Below, piece by piece: positions 28,401 through 44,644 of a stretch of DNA of 64,000 nt. Location: contig JALIRH010000043.1 of the NCBI GenBank assembly GCA_023055505.1, forward strand, positions 940,001 to 1,004,000, written 5' to 3'. A model generated the notes under the pieces. That model saw only the letters and a list, made by a program, of their open reading frames with translations. It ran no database searches and had not been told where the DNA came from. Each line of letters starts with the position of its first letter. Position 1 is the stretch's first letter. Position numbers and translations under genes: made by a program. The DNA is from Callipepla californica brunnescens. Lineage: Eukaryota; Chordata; Aves; Galliformes; Odontophoridae.

Positions 28401-31400
28401 TGTAAAGAAAGGAGGGACCGAGTGCACGGAGCTGTGCTTTTCCAGACTGCCGGAGCGGAGCAGGGAGGCGGGCACCATGTGCACCATGGAATGGCTCTCG
28501 GGCCCTTTATTTTCTGAAGAGCTGCTGTGATAAAGTCAGAGGGAGATGCTGGGTTACCACGGAGGGCAGAAGCTGCCCTGTGTACACTGCGGGTTTCTAA
28601 GCAATGCCTGAGCTACTACAGAAAACTCTTATCAGCAAATCCAAGCTCCTTTCCTGGAGAACGCATCTGGGTCAGGCCCAGGAGCACAGCACTGGCAAAA
28701 TATCAGCACAGCCCACGTTATCGGGCATTTCATTTCCAGAAGTTCACTCCACAAACAGAATTCACCTCCATCGCTCGGACAGAACTCCATCCTCACCCCT
28801 CCCCACCGTGCCACGCAGCGGCCGCACGCCCACCCCAGCCCTGTGCCACCTCCATCCCAACGTGCTCTATTGTGCACGAGCAGCAAAACCACTCCGTCAG
28901 CCAAAACGTATTCTCCTCCCGTGGATTAGCTGGCACAAACGAGCACGGGAGTGACGCATGCAGGCTGTCTCTTCCCATTTTTCAACACGCACAAACACCG
29001 GGGATTTGGAGATGCTTTGCAAGTTCACGCTCTTAAGTTACACAGAGCGCTGAGCCGACATGTGAGCTCTGAAACACGCACACCCCCTGCTCCGTGCTCC
29101 TTCAGCACTGAGATCTCAATGCTTCTCTGAGCAAACCCCCATCTGTCCCCCCCCCCCAGCAGGCAGCGTGGTGCAGAGCGATTTCAACAGCCCCATCCCG
29201 TGCCAAGCAGCTCTGACACAACCCACGGAACAGGACAGAGCACTCTGTGCTGTCCCATAACCCGGGAGCGCCCGCATGGGCCCAGCCCCACAGCCTGAGC
29301 CCGGAGCACACTCTCAGCAGTGATGCACTGATGCTGACAGCTTCCATAGAAACGACAGCCTGCATTCCCACCTTCGCTGCTGGTTCAGTTCAGTATAAAA
29401 CCAGCGACAGAGTGAGCACAGGTTGAGTCTTGCTGGGCAGCCACCCGACCCAGCTGCTGGATGCACAGATTCGAGTGCCAAAATGCTTTAAAACACAACA
29501 AAAAAAACCAAACCACAACACAACAGCCTTGTAGAAACCAAAGGGGTTCGACACTGAGTGTGCTCCCCCCAGAACTGTTAGAAAGCAGAAAGGTACCAAA
29601 GGGCCGAACCCAAGCTCTCTGATCAATGCATCCCTTCGAGGTGTGTGACAAAAACCAGAGCATGGCCAAAAAAAAAACGGGGGTGGGGGGGTGGGGAGAA
29701 GCAGCCTTGGTCACAGGGACTCTGCCCCACAGTTCCTGTTTTCCTTTGGCACATCACCAATCAGAACTCCTGCTGCAGCCCGCTACCACCAGCATTAAAC
29801 AGAAAAAAGCATAATGGGTTTCTAATTTGCCACCGAATCCCATAGCAACTGAACGTCACTTTCCATGTAAATTACAGACGGTCCTTCCCCATGCGATTCC
29901 AAAACTACAGAGACGGATCTATAATTTGAGCAGAGCTGAACCGTGCAGGGCCGAGGGAATGGAGGGAAACGATCACGGGGCAAAGCAATCCTCGGGAACG
30001 ATGTGAAGCGTCCCTGTGCCCCCTGCCCCAGCTGAGCTGTGGGTCAGCGCTGAGCTCGGCACGTCCCGGCCCATTTCTGCTGATGGCTGAGCTGGAGCAC
30101 AGCTTCCTTCCCCGGCCTGCTCCTCCTCCTCCGGGCTGATTCACTCGGTCATGTCACCGTCTCATGTTCCCCATGTCGTAATAGCTTCAATTCTGACGGA
30201 CGACAGCATCAGTGAGTTAATAGGACAGGAAAAAACAGGTTACGGGAGAGGAGGGATGATGCAGAAACCCGGAGATAATTCAATGAGCTCTGATTCAGAA
30301 GGAGCAACGCTCTCCTCCCGTGCGCTGCCCTACGGACCCCACGATGGCAGCAGCCTTCATTTTGTAGCTTGTGCTTTAAGCCCACCCTAAACCAGGCTCT
30401 GGGGAAGTTATTTCAGCACCAGTGGCTGCAAAGGATCTGATTAACCCTTCGGGACACAGCTTCTGCCATACCACCCTGCGGGGACGTGGGGAGCCCCAGC
30501 TGCAGAGCACGGCTCCCACATCGGGTTCAGGGTGTGGGGCAGAGCTGGGGACAGCTCAGCTCAGCCCACGCTGAGTGCCCGTGCACCTGCCAACGTTCAG
30601 ACAGCGGCAGCAGGGCCGCCATCACAGCAGCACGTACCGGGGAGAGGAGCACGGCCGCGCTCACGTCACTCGTTATCAGAATGCAACGCCGTGTGAGTGC
30701 TGCTCCTGAAACCACAGCCGTTTTCTGATAAATATGGGAAATTCCCACCGGGGAAGTTCCAGGAACAGTCAGCAGCTCTGCACGGCCCCAGCACTGATGG
30801 GCACCACGGCACGCGCCGAGTGCTGGCGGCACATGGGTCTGTGCGTGGTGCTCAGTCCAGATCTGCCCACCCAGAGCCGCTGCCAGAAGTCAGGGGTGGG
30901 AAGCAAAGGATGAGCACTGTGTGCTGAGGGGTACCCAGGTGTAATGGAGGGGTAACACCACAGCTGTCACTGAAAGAGAAGGATGAGACCCTGAGGAAGC
31001 AGGGCAGGGCACAGCACAGCCTGAGCGCTCAGCCTGGCAGAGTGGAGGGGACAGAAGCTGCATGAGGAGGCCCAGCACAGCCTGGGCCCATCCAGTGCGT
31101 GGCTAACGCAGACAAACTAAGGCAGAGTGCATTCCTTGGAGAGCTGAGCGTTGTTTTAGGCTGCAGGACAAGCCCGGCTCCATCTCAGCAGCACGCAGTC
31201 TGGCCCAGGACACGTTTCCCAATGCTGAGCCTTCAGCTGCAGAGCCCAGCGGGCAATAACTGCTGAGAGGTGCAAAGTAGGCAACGCAGGTTCTGCTCCT
31301 TCCATGCACTGCGACTGGACACAGAGACCCAGCAGATCCCAGGGCCTGAGGGCCGGGCACCGCTCTCCATCGCTGCGCTGCGCTCCCACCCAAAAGGAGC

Positions 31401-33177
31401 AGGCCCAGCAGGGCCTTCATTTTGGGATTGTACCACCACAGTGCGTTATCCTTCAGGCCAAGAACAGCTCGAGCAAACGAAGCCATCGCCCCATCCGTGG
31501 GTGCTGCACCAACGTGCCACCCCACTGCCACAACAAGCCGGGTCAGGGCACCGTACAACAGCATCGCCGTTCTGCTTCAAACCGAGCAGAAGTGAGCGAT
31601 TTTTTTCCATTTACCGAAATTAAATCACGGCCCAGAGTGGCAAAGAGCCGCCCCAGGGTGTGCCAACACCGCTGCCCCATCGCCGAGTGGGGAAACTCAC
31701 CGAGCCAACGCAGTGCGTGCGCTCGCGGCCGCTAATTGCCGTGTTATTCACTGCACAAACAGCGCTGCCGTCCCTCCCTGCTCGGCAGCTCCTGCTCCTT
31801 TGGGTGGCGGGGAAGGAAGCAAAGTTCATTAGTGGCCGATGGCCACCGAACGGCGTTTGGAAAATAAACACCACTATTCACGGCGCCGCGACCCAGAATA
31901 GCTGCCCAAAATACTGAGCGCAGCTGCCCGGAGCCGTCCTGCTCACCCTCCCCCAAAGGAAAAGGCCTTCCTAATACACAGCCCTCGCTGCTTTCATTTT
32001 ACGTACGTACATCCAATTTATTTTGTTAAGAGAAAAACAACCCGAACCCTCAGCCCACCCGGGGCCCTTCGAGGGCCGCTCGCTTCTCGCAACACCGATA
32101 AGCGCTCGTTAAAAAGTCGAGCTGATAAACCCTGGGACGGTAATTACGTCCGTCCCCGCACGGAGATTGCCCAACGCGGGGCTGTGATGTAACCCACACC
32201 CGAAATTAAAAATAGTGTTGTGACAACATATGGTTTATCCTACAGAGCTGGCAGCGGGGCGGCTCTGACAGCGCGTCGGGATCCGGCTGCTGCCAAGGTG
32301 AAGGGCGGCACTGAGAGGGGGAAAAGAACGCGAGAGGATGAGAGCACAGAGCCGGGACCGGAGGCCGCGAGCCGGGGGGGTATTGGGGGGGGGGAAGGGG
32401 AAAGAGCTCAGCGCAGACGGTCTGGAACGGCGATATGGGGGCGGCGGGGGACCCCCAACACACGAACCGGGGGCGGGGACCCGTACACGCGCTGGGGGAG
32501 GGGGACCTGTGCTTCCCGGTGTCACGTAGCCGGGGGGGGGGAGGGGGGGAAGGGGGGGCGGTTCCGTGGTCACTGAGGAGGAGGAGGGACGCTGACCCCC
32601 CCCACCCCGGGGCTCCACGGCCGTTTACGTGGAGGGGGTGGGGGGGTATGACCAGCAGCTCAGCCCCCCCCACCCCTCCCCCCCCGGGCACCCCCTGGGG
32701 GGCACACGACACCTCCTGCCCCCTCCCCCTCCCCAAGGATCCACTGAGGAACCCCCCGCTCCTCCCCGGGAGGGGGCACACAGATACCCCCAACACCGCG
32801 GGGGGGGAAAACCAAGAGCCCCCCCCCCATCAACCTGAGGCGTAACCAAAGGGCACAGAGAACCCCCCCGCGGCCCTGCAGCCTCGAAAACGGGGCCGGG
32901 GCCGGGGCCGGGGCCGGGGCCGGGGCCGGGGCCGGGGCCCGAGCTGAGACCCCCCCCCCACCTCCATCCCCACCGCCGCCTCCCGCGGGGCTCCGGCCGG
33001 CAGCCTCGTGGCGGGGCCGCGCCGCGCCCCCCCGGCCCTCACCTTACACGCCTGGTAGCTCTCGAAGGCGCGCAGGGCGCTCTCCGTCAGCTTCACGTGG
33101 AACACGGACACGCGGGTGCCGCGGCCCAGCCGGCCGCAGGACAGCCCGTACCCGCGCTCCGCCTGCAGCGCCGCCAT
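4471..33177 (-). CDS. ELL: RNA polymerase II elongation factor ELL
   Basis: ELL is a nuclear subunit of the super elongation and little elongation complexes that suppresses Pol II pausing. Coding exons on minus, 5' to 3': 33177-33043, 20062-20015, 17436-17315, 17074-16911, 14658-14405, 12034-11910, 10418-10322, 8476-7990, 6708-6642, 5997-5826, 5139-5095, 4575-4471. All introns are GT-AG and the phases add to 1821 nt, 606 aa plus stop; human ELL is 621 aa as I recall. The N-terminal elongation domain (about 1-300) opens with [17 protein letters not shown] Lys-rich nuclear-signal-like stretch ([17 protein letters not shown]) lies in the 8476-7990 exon. The C-terminal occludin-homology domain (about 500-606) ends AEYDQQQF. 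The start is the ATG inside GCCGCCATCTT (plus) at the CpG island and aligns with the human N-terminus. The exon 3 acceptor is a GAGCAG tandem. Confidence 0.96.
5271..5335 (+). repeat. Degenerate interstitial telomere-like repeat
   Basis: Within the ELL intron between the exons at 5826-5997 and 5095-5139, CCCTAA-type hexamers occur in three clusters separated by GCAGCC spacers (CCCTAACCCTAACCC, CCTAAACCTAACCCC, CCCTAACCCC). The 18-20 bp period suggests a short tandem duplication of a telomere-like unit. Confidence 0.7.
9300..9365 (+). mobile_element. Possible short CR1 LINE 3'-end fragment
   Basis: The segment containing GATCCTTAAGGTCACTCC followed by CAATCCAAGCCATCCCATG resembles the 3' terminus of avian CR1 (GATCTTTAAGGTCCCTTCC then CAACCCAAACCATTCTATG). 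It lies in an ELL intron and is diverged and short. Confidence 0.45.
12035..14404 (-). other. ELL intron 5; no nested gene seen
   Basis: This 2.4 kb intron, between the exons ending at 14405 and starting at 12034, has mixed base composition and A-rich patches. I see no coding exon, RNA gene or recognisable repeat. Confidence 0.5.
14659..16910 (-). other. ELL intron 4; no nested gene seen
   Basis: About 2.25 kb of AT-richer intron sequence. Short CA-rich runs (about 15925-16020) are present, but no gene, RNA or repeat family could be supported. Confidence 0.5.
17437..17442 (-). promoter_or_regulatory. ELL: Tandem NAGNAG splice acceptor of ELL exon 3
   Basis: Read on minus, the intron ends GAGCAG before CACATCGCA. 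Either AG keeps the frame. The downstream AG matches the mammalian protein (Gly-His junction); the upstream AG would add one Gln. Confidence 0.6.
19783..19885 (-). mobile_element. CR1 LINE 3'-end fragment, antisense
   Basis: In ELL intron 2 (17437-20014), GGTTGGAAGGAACCTTGGAG followed by TCCATCCAGTACCAA matches the reverse complement of the CR1 3' region (GGTTGGAAGGGACCTTAAAG, then TCATCTAGTTCCAA). The right boundary is a guess. Confidence 0.65.
23538..23634 (+). repeat. 41-bp direct duplication
   Basis: Bases 23538-23578 recur exactly at 23594-23634, separated by 15 bp (CCTGTGTGACTGGAAGGGAT is the shared start). The flank to about 23760 ends with ATTAAA-containing AT-rich sequence, which would suit the R/U5 part of a solo LTR, but I could not identify terminal repeats. 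Confidence 0.8.
26020..26285 (+). mobile_element. CR1 LINE 3'-end fragment, sense
   Basis: The run GACTGTAGGGATGGGACAAG, then GAGAGATTTAGGTCAGGTGC, CTGCCCAGAGCTCC, CCCATGGCAGGCGTGGGGCT and AAGGTCCCTTCCAACCCAAC follows the order of the avian CR1 3' end, including a degenerate octamer tail (GTTCTGTAATG). It is 5'-truncated, as CR1 copies usually are. Confidence 0.9.
32892..32939 (+). repeat. (GGGGCC)8 hexanucleotide repeat in ELL intron 1
   Basis: Eight perfect GGGGCC units lie about 100 bp inside intron 1 of ELL, with the C-rich complement in the sense pre-mRNA. The tract is G-quadruplex-capable on the plus strand. Confidence 0.97.
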
Positions 33178-33760
33178 CTTGGGACCGTCTCCCCCTCCGC
33201 GCCTGGGCCGCCGGGGCCTCCGCCGCGGCCACGCCCCCCTCGTGCATTATTCATGAGCGCGCAGGGAGGCGGGGCTCCGAGAAGCCACGCCCGCTCGGCG
33301 AAGCCTGTTGCTGGGGGAAGGAGGTGGGCAGGGCGCGCTCCCGTTGGTCGAGATCCGCGGGGCGCCGCGGTGGATTGGGCGACGGGGGAGAGGGGCGGGG
33401 GTATGCAAATGAGGACCGCGGGGCATGGTGGGGAGCGTGGTTCGGGGCGGCCGCGGGGGGACCCGGGGGTGCGGGCGGGCGCTGCCCGGAGGGTCCCCGG
33501 GAGGGGAAAGCCCCATTCCTCCGCCCCGAGGGCTGCAGGCACATGCTTCCCGCGGAGCACCTGCCTCTGGGCACGGCCTGCAGGTACAAGGCCCCAGTCC
33601 CGCTAAGGGGAGGGGGATCCATCCCCGGGGGCAGCGTTACCCGTGGGTTTCATTCCCACGTGCGTGACTCCCCCCACCCACGACGATTCCCCGCCGCCCC
33701 CCAACCAGCTGCTCCTGCAGTGCTGTGCTGGGAAGAACAAGGCCCAGCCGTGCACGAACT
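33178..33760 (-). promoter_or_regulatory. ELL: ELL CpG-island promoter region
   Basis: This is the interval between the ELL start codon and the FKBP8 poly(A) signal. It is CpG-rich with GC boxes (GGGCGGGG-type, about 33393), an inverted CCAAT (ATTGG at 33374-33378) and a perfect octamer ATGCAAAT at 33403-33410. No TATA box is obvious, which suits a broadly expressed gene. Confidence 0.6.
33403..33410 (+). promoter_or_regulatory. Octamer motif ATGCAAAT
   Basis: A perfect POU2F octamer lies about 225 bp upstream of the ELL start codon. Confidence 0.55.
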
Positions 33761-33774
33761 GTCCTTTATTGGGA

Positions 33775-33780
33775 GCTCAC
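33775..33780 (-). promoter_or_regulatory. FKBP8: Poly(A) signal of FKBP8
   Basis: TTTATT on plus reads AATAAA on minus, giving FKBP8 a 3' UTR of about 650 nt and leaving roughly 580 bp to the ELL start codon. Confidence 0.75.
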
Positions 33781-34426
33781 AGTTGGTTCGGGGTGGGGGG
33801 CGAACGGCCCCGGGAGCAGAGCAAAGAGCGGGGCTGGCGGCTGCGGGCCCACGGCTGGGGGAGCTGCAGGGCAAAACGGGGACCCCGCAGGGCCGGACCT
33901 ATGGGGTCAGCTGGGACTCAGGCACCGGCGCTCCTCTCCGTGTCCTTCCCTCCATGGGGTTCTTTGGCTTTCTGTGGGCACTGCACGCTCTGGGGAACTG
34001 CTGAGGGCAGAGCTGGGGGCTCCCCAGCAGCCCCCCCCAGCTCAGGGGGAATCTCATTGCGTGTGCCCCAGGCACATCCACCCTCCGTCCCTTATAGAGC
34101 AGGCTCACAGCCAGCCCGCTTCTTCCAGCAGCCCCACGGCTTGCTGCGTCCTCCTGGGGACACCCTGCTGGGGACAGTCACAGCGTGGTCAGGCTGCCCC
34201 GATGCACTCAGGGCTGTGGGGTCTCTGCTTTGCCTGCGGCTCTGTCCCCAACAGGATGAGTTGTGGGGGTGCTGGGTGATGCTCAGGGTTGGGGGGGACG
34301 TGGTATCTCCTGCCAGGAGAGCATCCGTACCACGAGTCCACGGGGAAGGGGGTGGGGAGCAGAGCCCCATGGGTACCCCTGGCAGGAGCGAGGCACATCC
34401 CAGCGCTGGGCTCCCCACCGCCGTCC

Positions 34427-38635
<4,209 letters not shown>

Positions 38636-38661
38636 CGCGGCAAAGCACGGAGAGCGGCGAC

Positions 38662-39545
38662 CTGCGGGACAGAGCACAGCCGCGCTACGGCGGGGCCGCC
38701 AGCACCGGGCGACCCCGGAGCGCGCGGGGCTCCACGGGCAGCGCAGCCCGGGCCGGACCGGGGAGGCCCCGAGCACCGGATCCGGCCCCCGCAAGCACCG
38801 CCCCGCGCTCCCCCCCCCCCTCCCCCACGTGTTTTCACCCCGCGCGCGCTCCCGCGGGGGTCCCCACGTCACCGTCCCCGTCACGCGGGACTCCCCCTAG
38901 CAACGGCCGCCGCGCGCCCCCGCCGCTCCCACCTGCCCGCGATGCCGAGGACGCTAACCCCGCCCCCGCGCTCCCATTGGACCGCCGCCTCCCGCCCCAC
39001 CGACGCCATTGGATGGCGCCGACGCTCCTCATCGAAGCGCCGCGGGCTTAAAGGGGCCGCCGCACCGCACCTGCTCCGCGGGGCTGCTTAACGGCGCCCG
39101 CAGTCCCGGTGCGCTCTCGGTGCTCCGCCCCGCGGGCCGGGGCTGCCGGAGGGCTCCGGAGGTTCACCGCGCCGCTCAAGCCCTGCGCGGCCGGGCCATC
39201 GCCCTGAGCACCCCCGGGTCCGCGCTCCGTTACCGAAGCGGCCCCGGGGCTCCCGGTCCTCTCCTTCGTCCCGATCGCCGCCGCTTCCGGCCCGGCGCCG
39301 TGACGCGCGCGCGCGGTGACGCCACGGGGTCGCGCTGCACGTGACCCCGCACCCGGAAGCGAGGCGCGGCCGCCGGTGCCGCTCCCGTCATGTGAAGGGA
39401 GAGGGAAAGGAGCGGCCCCGGTGCTGCGCGGGACGGGCGGGGCTACCGGGAAGGGCACGGCGGGGGAGGGGGGTCCGTTACCGGGCACGGCGGGGGCCGG
39501 GGGTCCCGGGGCGCTGAGCAGCGCGGTCCCGCAGGCGGCGGCGCG
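38662..39545. promoter_or_regulatory. Bidirectional CpG-island promoter of FKBP8 and KXD1
   Basis: FKBP8 and KXD1 are head-to-head, with about 0.9 kb between start codons, all CpG island. Two inverted CCAAT boxes (ATTGG at 38976-38980 and 39008-39012) lie on the FKBP8 side. Near KXD1 are an E-box GCACGTGACC (39337-39346) and an ETS site CCGGAAG (39353-39359). A non-coding KXD1 exon probably joins the acceptor before the start codon, TCCCGCAG ending at about 39534. Confidence 0.75.
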
Positions 39546-40653
39546 ATGGAGCCCACGGCCTCGCGGGTGTTCTGCGGGCGGGTGCTGGGCATGGTGAACG
39601 CCGAGGACGTGAACGCCATCATCCAGGCTCAGAAGAACATGTGAGTCCCGGGGGAAGCGGGGTCCCGCGCGAACGGCAGCCCCCGGTACCCCCCCCACAC
39701 CCCCCCGGTGTGACCGTGGGAAGCGCCGCGAGCTGCCGCTCCCCACGCAGGCTGGATCGCTTCGAGAAGACGAACGAGATGCTGCTCAACTTCAACAACC
39801 TGTCCAGCCTGCGCATGCAGCAGATGAACGAGCGCTTCCTGCACCACACCAAGACGCTGGTGGAGATGAAGAAGGACCTCGACAGCATCTTCCGCCGGAT
39901 CCGGTAGGCGGCGGCGGCGGGAGGGGGTGGTCCCCGGGGACCGCACGGCTCGAGGGGGGGATCTGAGTGCGAGGTGTCCTCGTGTGAACCCGGCTCTCTC
40001 CTCCCGCAGGACGCTGAAGGGGAAGCTGGCCAAGCAGTACCCGGAGGCTTTCAGCAGTGAGTGATCGCTTCTGCCGCGCTGCCCTCGGTTCTCTTCCCCC
40101 CCCCCCCGTGATGGTTCCCCCTCCTCACAGTGCGGCTCCAGCGCTGCCTGCGGGAGCTGGGGTCTCTGGGGCTGCCAGCACGCAGCTGCTGCATTAAGAG
40201 TCTGGAGAGCTTTTTTCTTGTATGGAATGTGGGTGCGAGAAATGACAAAGCCACCAACAGCTGCTCGTTTAAGTGCGATCAGTTTTTTGTTGGTGCAAGC
40301 AAAGGAGCAAATCCTTCTGCAAGAGCAGCCCTGTGAGAGCAGCCCTTGCACCCGGCCCTGCAGCGCACCGTGCTGTGCAGACAGATCAGTTATTAACATC
40401 TGCATCTTCCTTTCCAGACATCCACGAGTCTCCTATTTTAGAAGACGACGACGACTTCGACCCGGTTCCAAAGAGCACAACAACCACCATCGCTACCTCT
40501 GAGCAGAGCACGGAGTCCTGCGACACGAGCCCCGACATCATCTCTCCCACCATGAGTCAGGATTTTGAGGATTTATCGCAGGGCCAGTACGATTTACCGG
40601 CCGTGAACGGACAGAGTCTGACAGACGAAGATACCGCCAACGACCTGGACTGA
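39546..40653 (+). CDS. KXD1: KxDL motif-containing protein 1 (BORC subunit)
   Basis: KXD1 is a small cytosolic coiled-coil subunit of BORC, which recruits ARL8 and moves lysosomes towards the cell periphery; it also contacts BLOC-1. Coding exons: 39546-39640, 39751-39903, 40010-40056, 40418-40653; 531 nt, 176 aa plus stop, the same length as I recall for human. The conserved region covers about residues 8-95, including [18 protein letters not shown] and the name-giving K-x-D-L motif as KKDL. The C-terminal third is acidic and Ser/Thr-rich ([12 protein letters not shown]) and ends NDLD. The start follows a 5' UTR acceptor (CCCGCAG) by 11 bases. It is divergent from FKBP8. Confidence 0.96.
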
Positions 40654-40819
40654 GGCGCGTGGCTCCGAGAACTCTCTATCTTGTATTTATATTTGTGTGT
40701 CCCTTCGGCCGTTTATTTTTGGGAAGAGATGGCTGAGGGAAGAAAGGGGGGAAAGGTCCCTCGTGCTGCCTCAGACCTTCCACTGTAGCTCAAACCCTGC
40801 AACGTGATATGGGCAAGTG

Positions 40820-40825
40820 AGTAAA
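40820..40825 (+). promoter_or_regulatory. KXD1: Possible variant poly(A) signal of KXD1
   Basis: AGTAAA, a known weaker variant, lies about 170 nt after the stop. No canonical AATAAA is present between the KXD1 stop and the CR1 relic. Confidence 0.35.
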
Positions 40826-40865
40826 ACGAGGATTTGAAATGCCTCCTGTCCTTTCTTGTGTGCGC

Positions 40866-42514
<1,649 letters not shown>

Positions 42515-42531
42515 AGCTGCTGCGCTCTCCT

Positions 42532-42537
42532 AATAAA
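42532..42537 (+). promoter_or_regulatory. UBA52: Poly(A) signal of UBA52
   Basis: AATAAA starts 18 nt after the stop codon, giving the very short 3' UTR typical of ribosomal-protein genes. Confidence 0.9.
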
Positions 42538-42781
42538 GCATTGCATCCCAACTCCGTCCTGTGTCTTGTTCACAAACTGGGGGAGGGGGCGATTGCCATA
42601 AACGCGAGGCTGCAGCCCGGAGCGCGCTGGGGCTGTGCTCGGGACGGGACGGAAGGTTCCCGGTGCTGATGGGGTCCCGGTGCTGCCCGGCGGTGCCTGC
42701 AGGTGGCGGCGGTGCCGCGTTGCGCTGTGCTCCGCCCCGTCGGGCCTGCGCGCTCCGCTCCGCCCCGGGAGCGGCCCGGCC

Positions 42782-44073
42782 ATGGTGAGCGGGGCGGGGG
42801 GGGGAGGTCCGCTTACCGTCGGGTTTCCCGGGGCTGTGGGGTCCCGAGGCGGCGGGGCCGAGCCGTGCACGCGTGGCCGTGGGCTCCGCTGGCGGTACGG
42901 CGGAGGACGGGCGGATCCGAGCACGCGGAGCGGTTCGCGGCACGGACGAACGCGCTGTGCCGGTGCCCCACGAACCCCTCTGTCCCCGCAGACCGACGAG
43001 GCGCTGCGGGCGCTGCTTCAGCGCTTCTACGCTCTGCAGGGGGAGCGCGTGGAGACGTACCGGCTCTTCGACGAGTGAGTACCGGCAGTGGGGGCCGCCG
43101 GGACGGGACCCCACGGGGATGGGTTTCCCCGTCCATCCTTTGTGCATCCGTACGGAGGAGCCGCCGGGCACTGAGGAGCTGCAGCCGGCGGGGGACACCC
43201 GCTCCCGAATCCGTGTGGTTTCCTTCCCCACGTTGGGAAACAACCCCCCAAAAATCACACCCGGTGGCAGCACGCTCTCAGTTATGACAGCAGAGGTGTT
43301 TTTTGGTCCTTTGATTCTGCCTTTGTTCCCCAGAGGCCACCGCGCGTACCTGAGCAGCGCTCCGCACTACGACTTCCCCCGTTACCGGCAGTTGGTGCAC
43401 GAGGTCACCACGGCCTTCAGCGGCATCTCCCGAGAGGTGCTGCAGCTCCAGGGCCGCCTGCGGGGTGAGCTCGGCCGCCCCGACCTGGCTCAGCACCTCA
43501 CCCGCCTCCAGGAGCGCGAGCAGGAGAAGCTGCAGCTGGTGAGCGCCGGCCCTGGGGGGGTCCCGCTGCCCTCGGGGTGCTGAGCGGGGTCCCGCTGCCA
43601 CCTGAACGGGGTGGGCTCAGCCCCCGTGCGTCCCCCTGCAGACAGCACAGCTGCAGCTGGCCAAGCAGAGGGCGCAGGATGAGCCCAGCGTGGACACCCA
43701 TCAGCAGGAGGTGCGGGAGCTCAAGCACAGGTCGGTGGGCACCCCCCTGGTCCCCTCCTTTTGGGGCTGGGAGCCCCCTCCCCACCCTCCCTTTCCTCCA
43801 GCGGGGCCGGAGGGGGCCCAGATGGTGCCTTCAAAAGAGCTCTTGTTTGGAGCTCTCCGGATTGTTTGGCGATGCCGCGCGGCCGCGCTCCCATCAGCCT
43901 CCCCGGGCTGAGTGTTTCATAAACAGCGCGGGGAGCGTGAGGCGGCCCGGATAATACGCTCCATATGGGCTTTATTTATAGTTTCCATCCGCTCTTGTAG
44001 GCTAATTAAAACCATCGAGGCAATCAGCGAAATTCTCCAAGACCTCAAGTACGATTCGGAAGAAGCCGAGTGA
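42782..44073 (+). CDS. REX1BD: Required-for-excision-1-B domain protein
   Basis: This is the vertebrate protein formerly called C19orf60. It carries a REX1-B domain named after an algal DNA-repair gene, and its molecular function is not established. Coding exons: 42782-42784, 42992-43074, 43334-43538, 43642-43730, 44001-44073; 453 nt, 150 aa plus stop. The first coding exon contributes only the ATG, directly followed by the donor GTGAGC. The body is helical: TDEALRALLQRFYALQGERV, then GHRAYLSSAPHYDFPRYRQ, and a coiled coil rich in L, Q, E and K ending KYDSEEAE. It starts about 245 bp after the UBA52 poly(A) signal and ends tail-to-tail with CRLF1. Identification rests on remembered similarity and on synteny. 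Confidence 0.88.
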
Positions 44074-44416
44074 TGGGCGTCCCCGTGGGAATGGCTGAAG
44101 GGGCCGTACTGCGGGGCCCCCTGCCCCACTCCCACCCCCTGCGAGGTGGGCACCTGCCCCCCTTCCTCGGCCCCATTCCTCGCGTGGGGAGTCCCCCCAC
44201 GTCCCGAGCATCCCTTGGCAGGTGGGAGCACACAGGGCTGGACCTGTGCCCGCTCTCTGCTGAGCACAGTGGGGCTCTGAGCCCCCTGGGTGCCAGGGGG
44301 TCCCCGTGGGGACAGGCAGTGCCATTGCTGCCCCAGGCCCTGGGGACGTCCGCTGTCCCCTGTCTGGCTCTGAGGATGGGGACAGCACCCAGCACGCACC
44401 CTTTGTGGTCACCCCC

Positions 44417-44422
44417 AATAAA
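44417..44422 (+). promoter_or_regulatory. REX1BD: Poly(A) signal of REX1BD
   Basis: AATAAA lies about 340 nt after the stop. The opposing CRLF1 signal is only about 220 bp away. Confidence 0.85.
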
Positions 44423-44638
44423 AAACATCCCCTGAGCCGCGTGGTTTAAAGGGTTTGCACCCTTCCCTCCCCCCTTATCACTGATCATGTCCGTGTCCCC
44501 AGCTCGGTCCCCTCGAGGAGCCCAGGGATGTGGTGACATGGATGTGGCCTTGTCCCAGTGCTTGGCTGCCCGCTGTGTCCCTGTCCCTGTGTGCTGCTGC
44601 TGCTCCACTGACGCAGGCCCCGGTGGGGTTTAACGAGG

Positions 44639-44644
44639 TTTATT
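44639..44644 (-). promoter_or_regulatory. CRLF1: Poly(A) signal of CRLF1
   Basis: TTTATT on plus reads AATAAA on minus, about 580 nt beyond the CRLF1 stop, convergent with REX1BD. Confidence 0.8.

Larger units (their letters stand above)
20063..33042 (-). other. ELL intron 1 (about 13 kb)
   Basis: This is the largest intron in the window. It holds a CR1 3' fragment (about 26020-26285), a 41-bp direct duplication in a possible LTR-like segment (about 23460-23790), and a GGGGCC hexanucleotide tract (32892-32939) inside the CpG island next to exon 1. No open frame in it resembles a protein family, and I see no tRNA or clear hairpin precursor. GC content rises sharply from about 32.1 kb towards exon 1. 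Confidence 0.6.
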
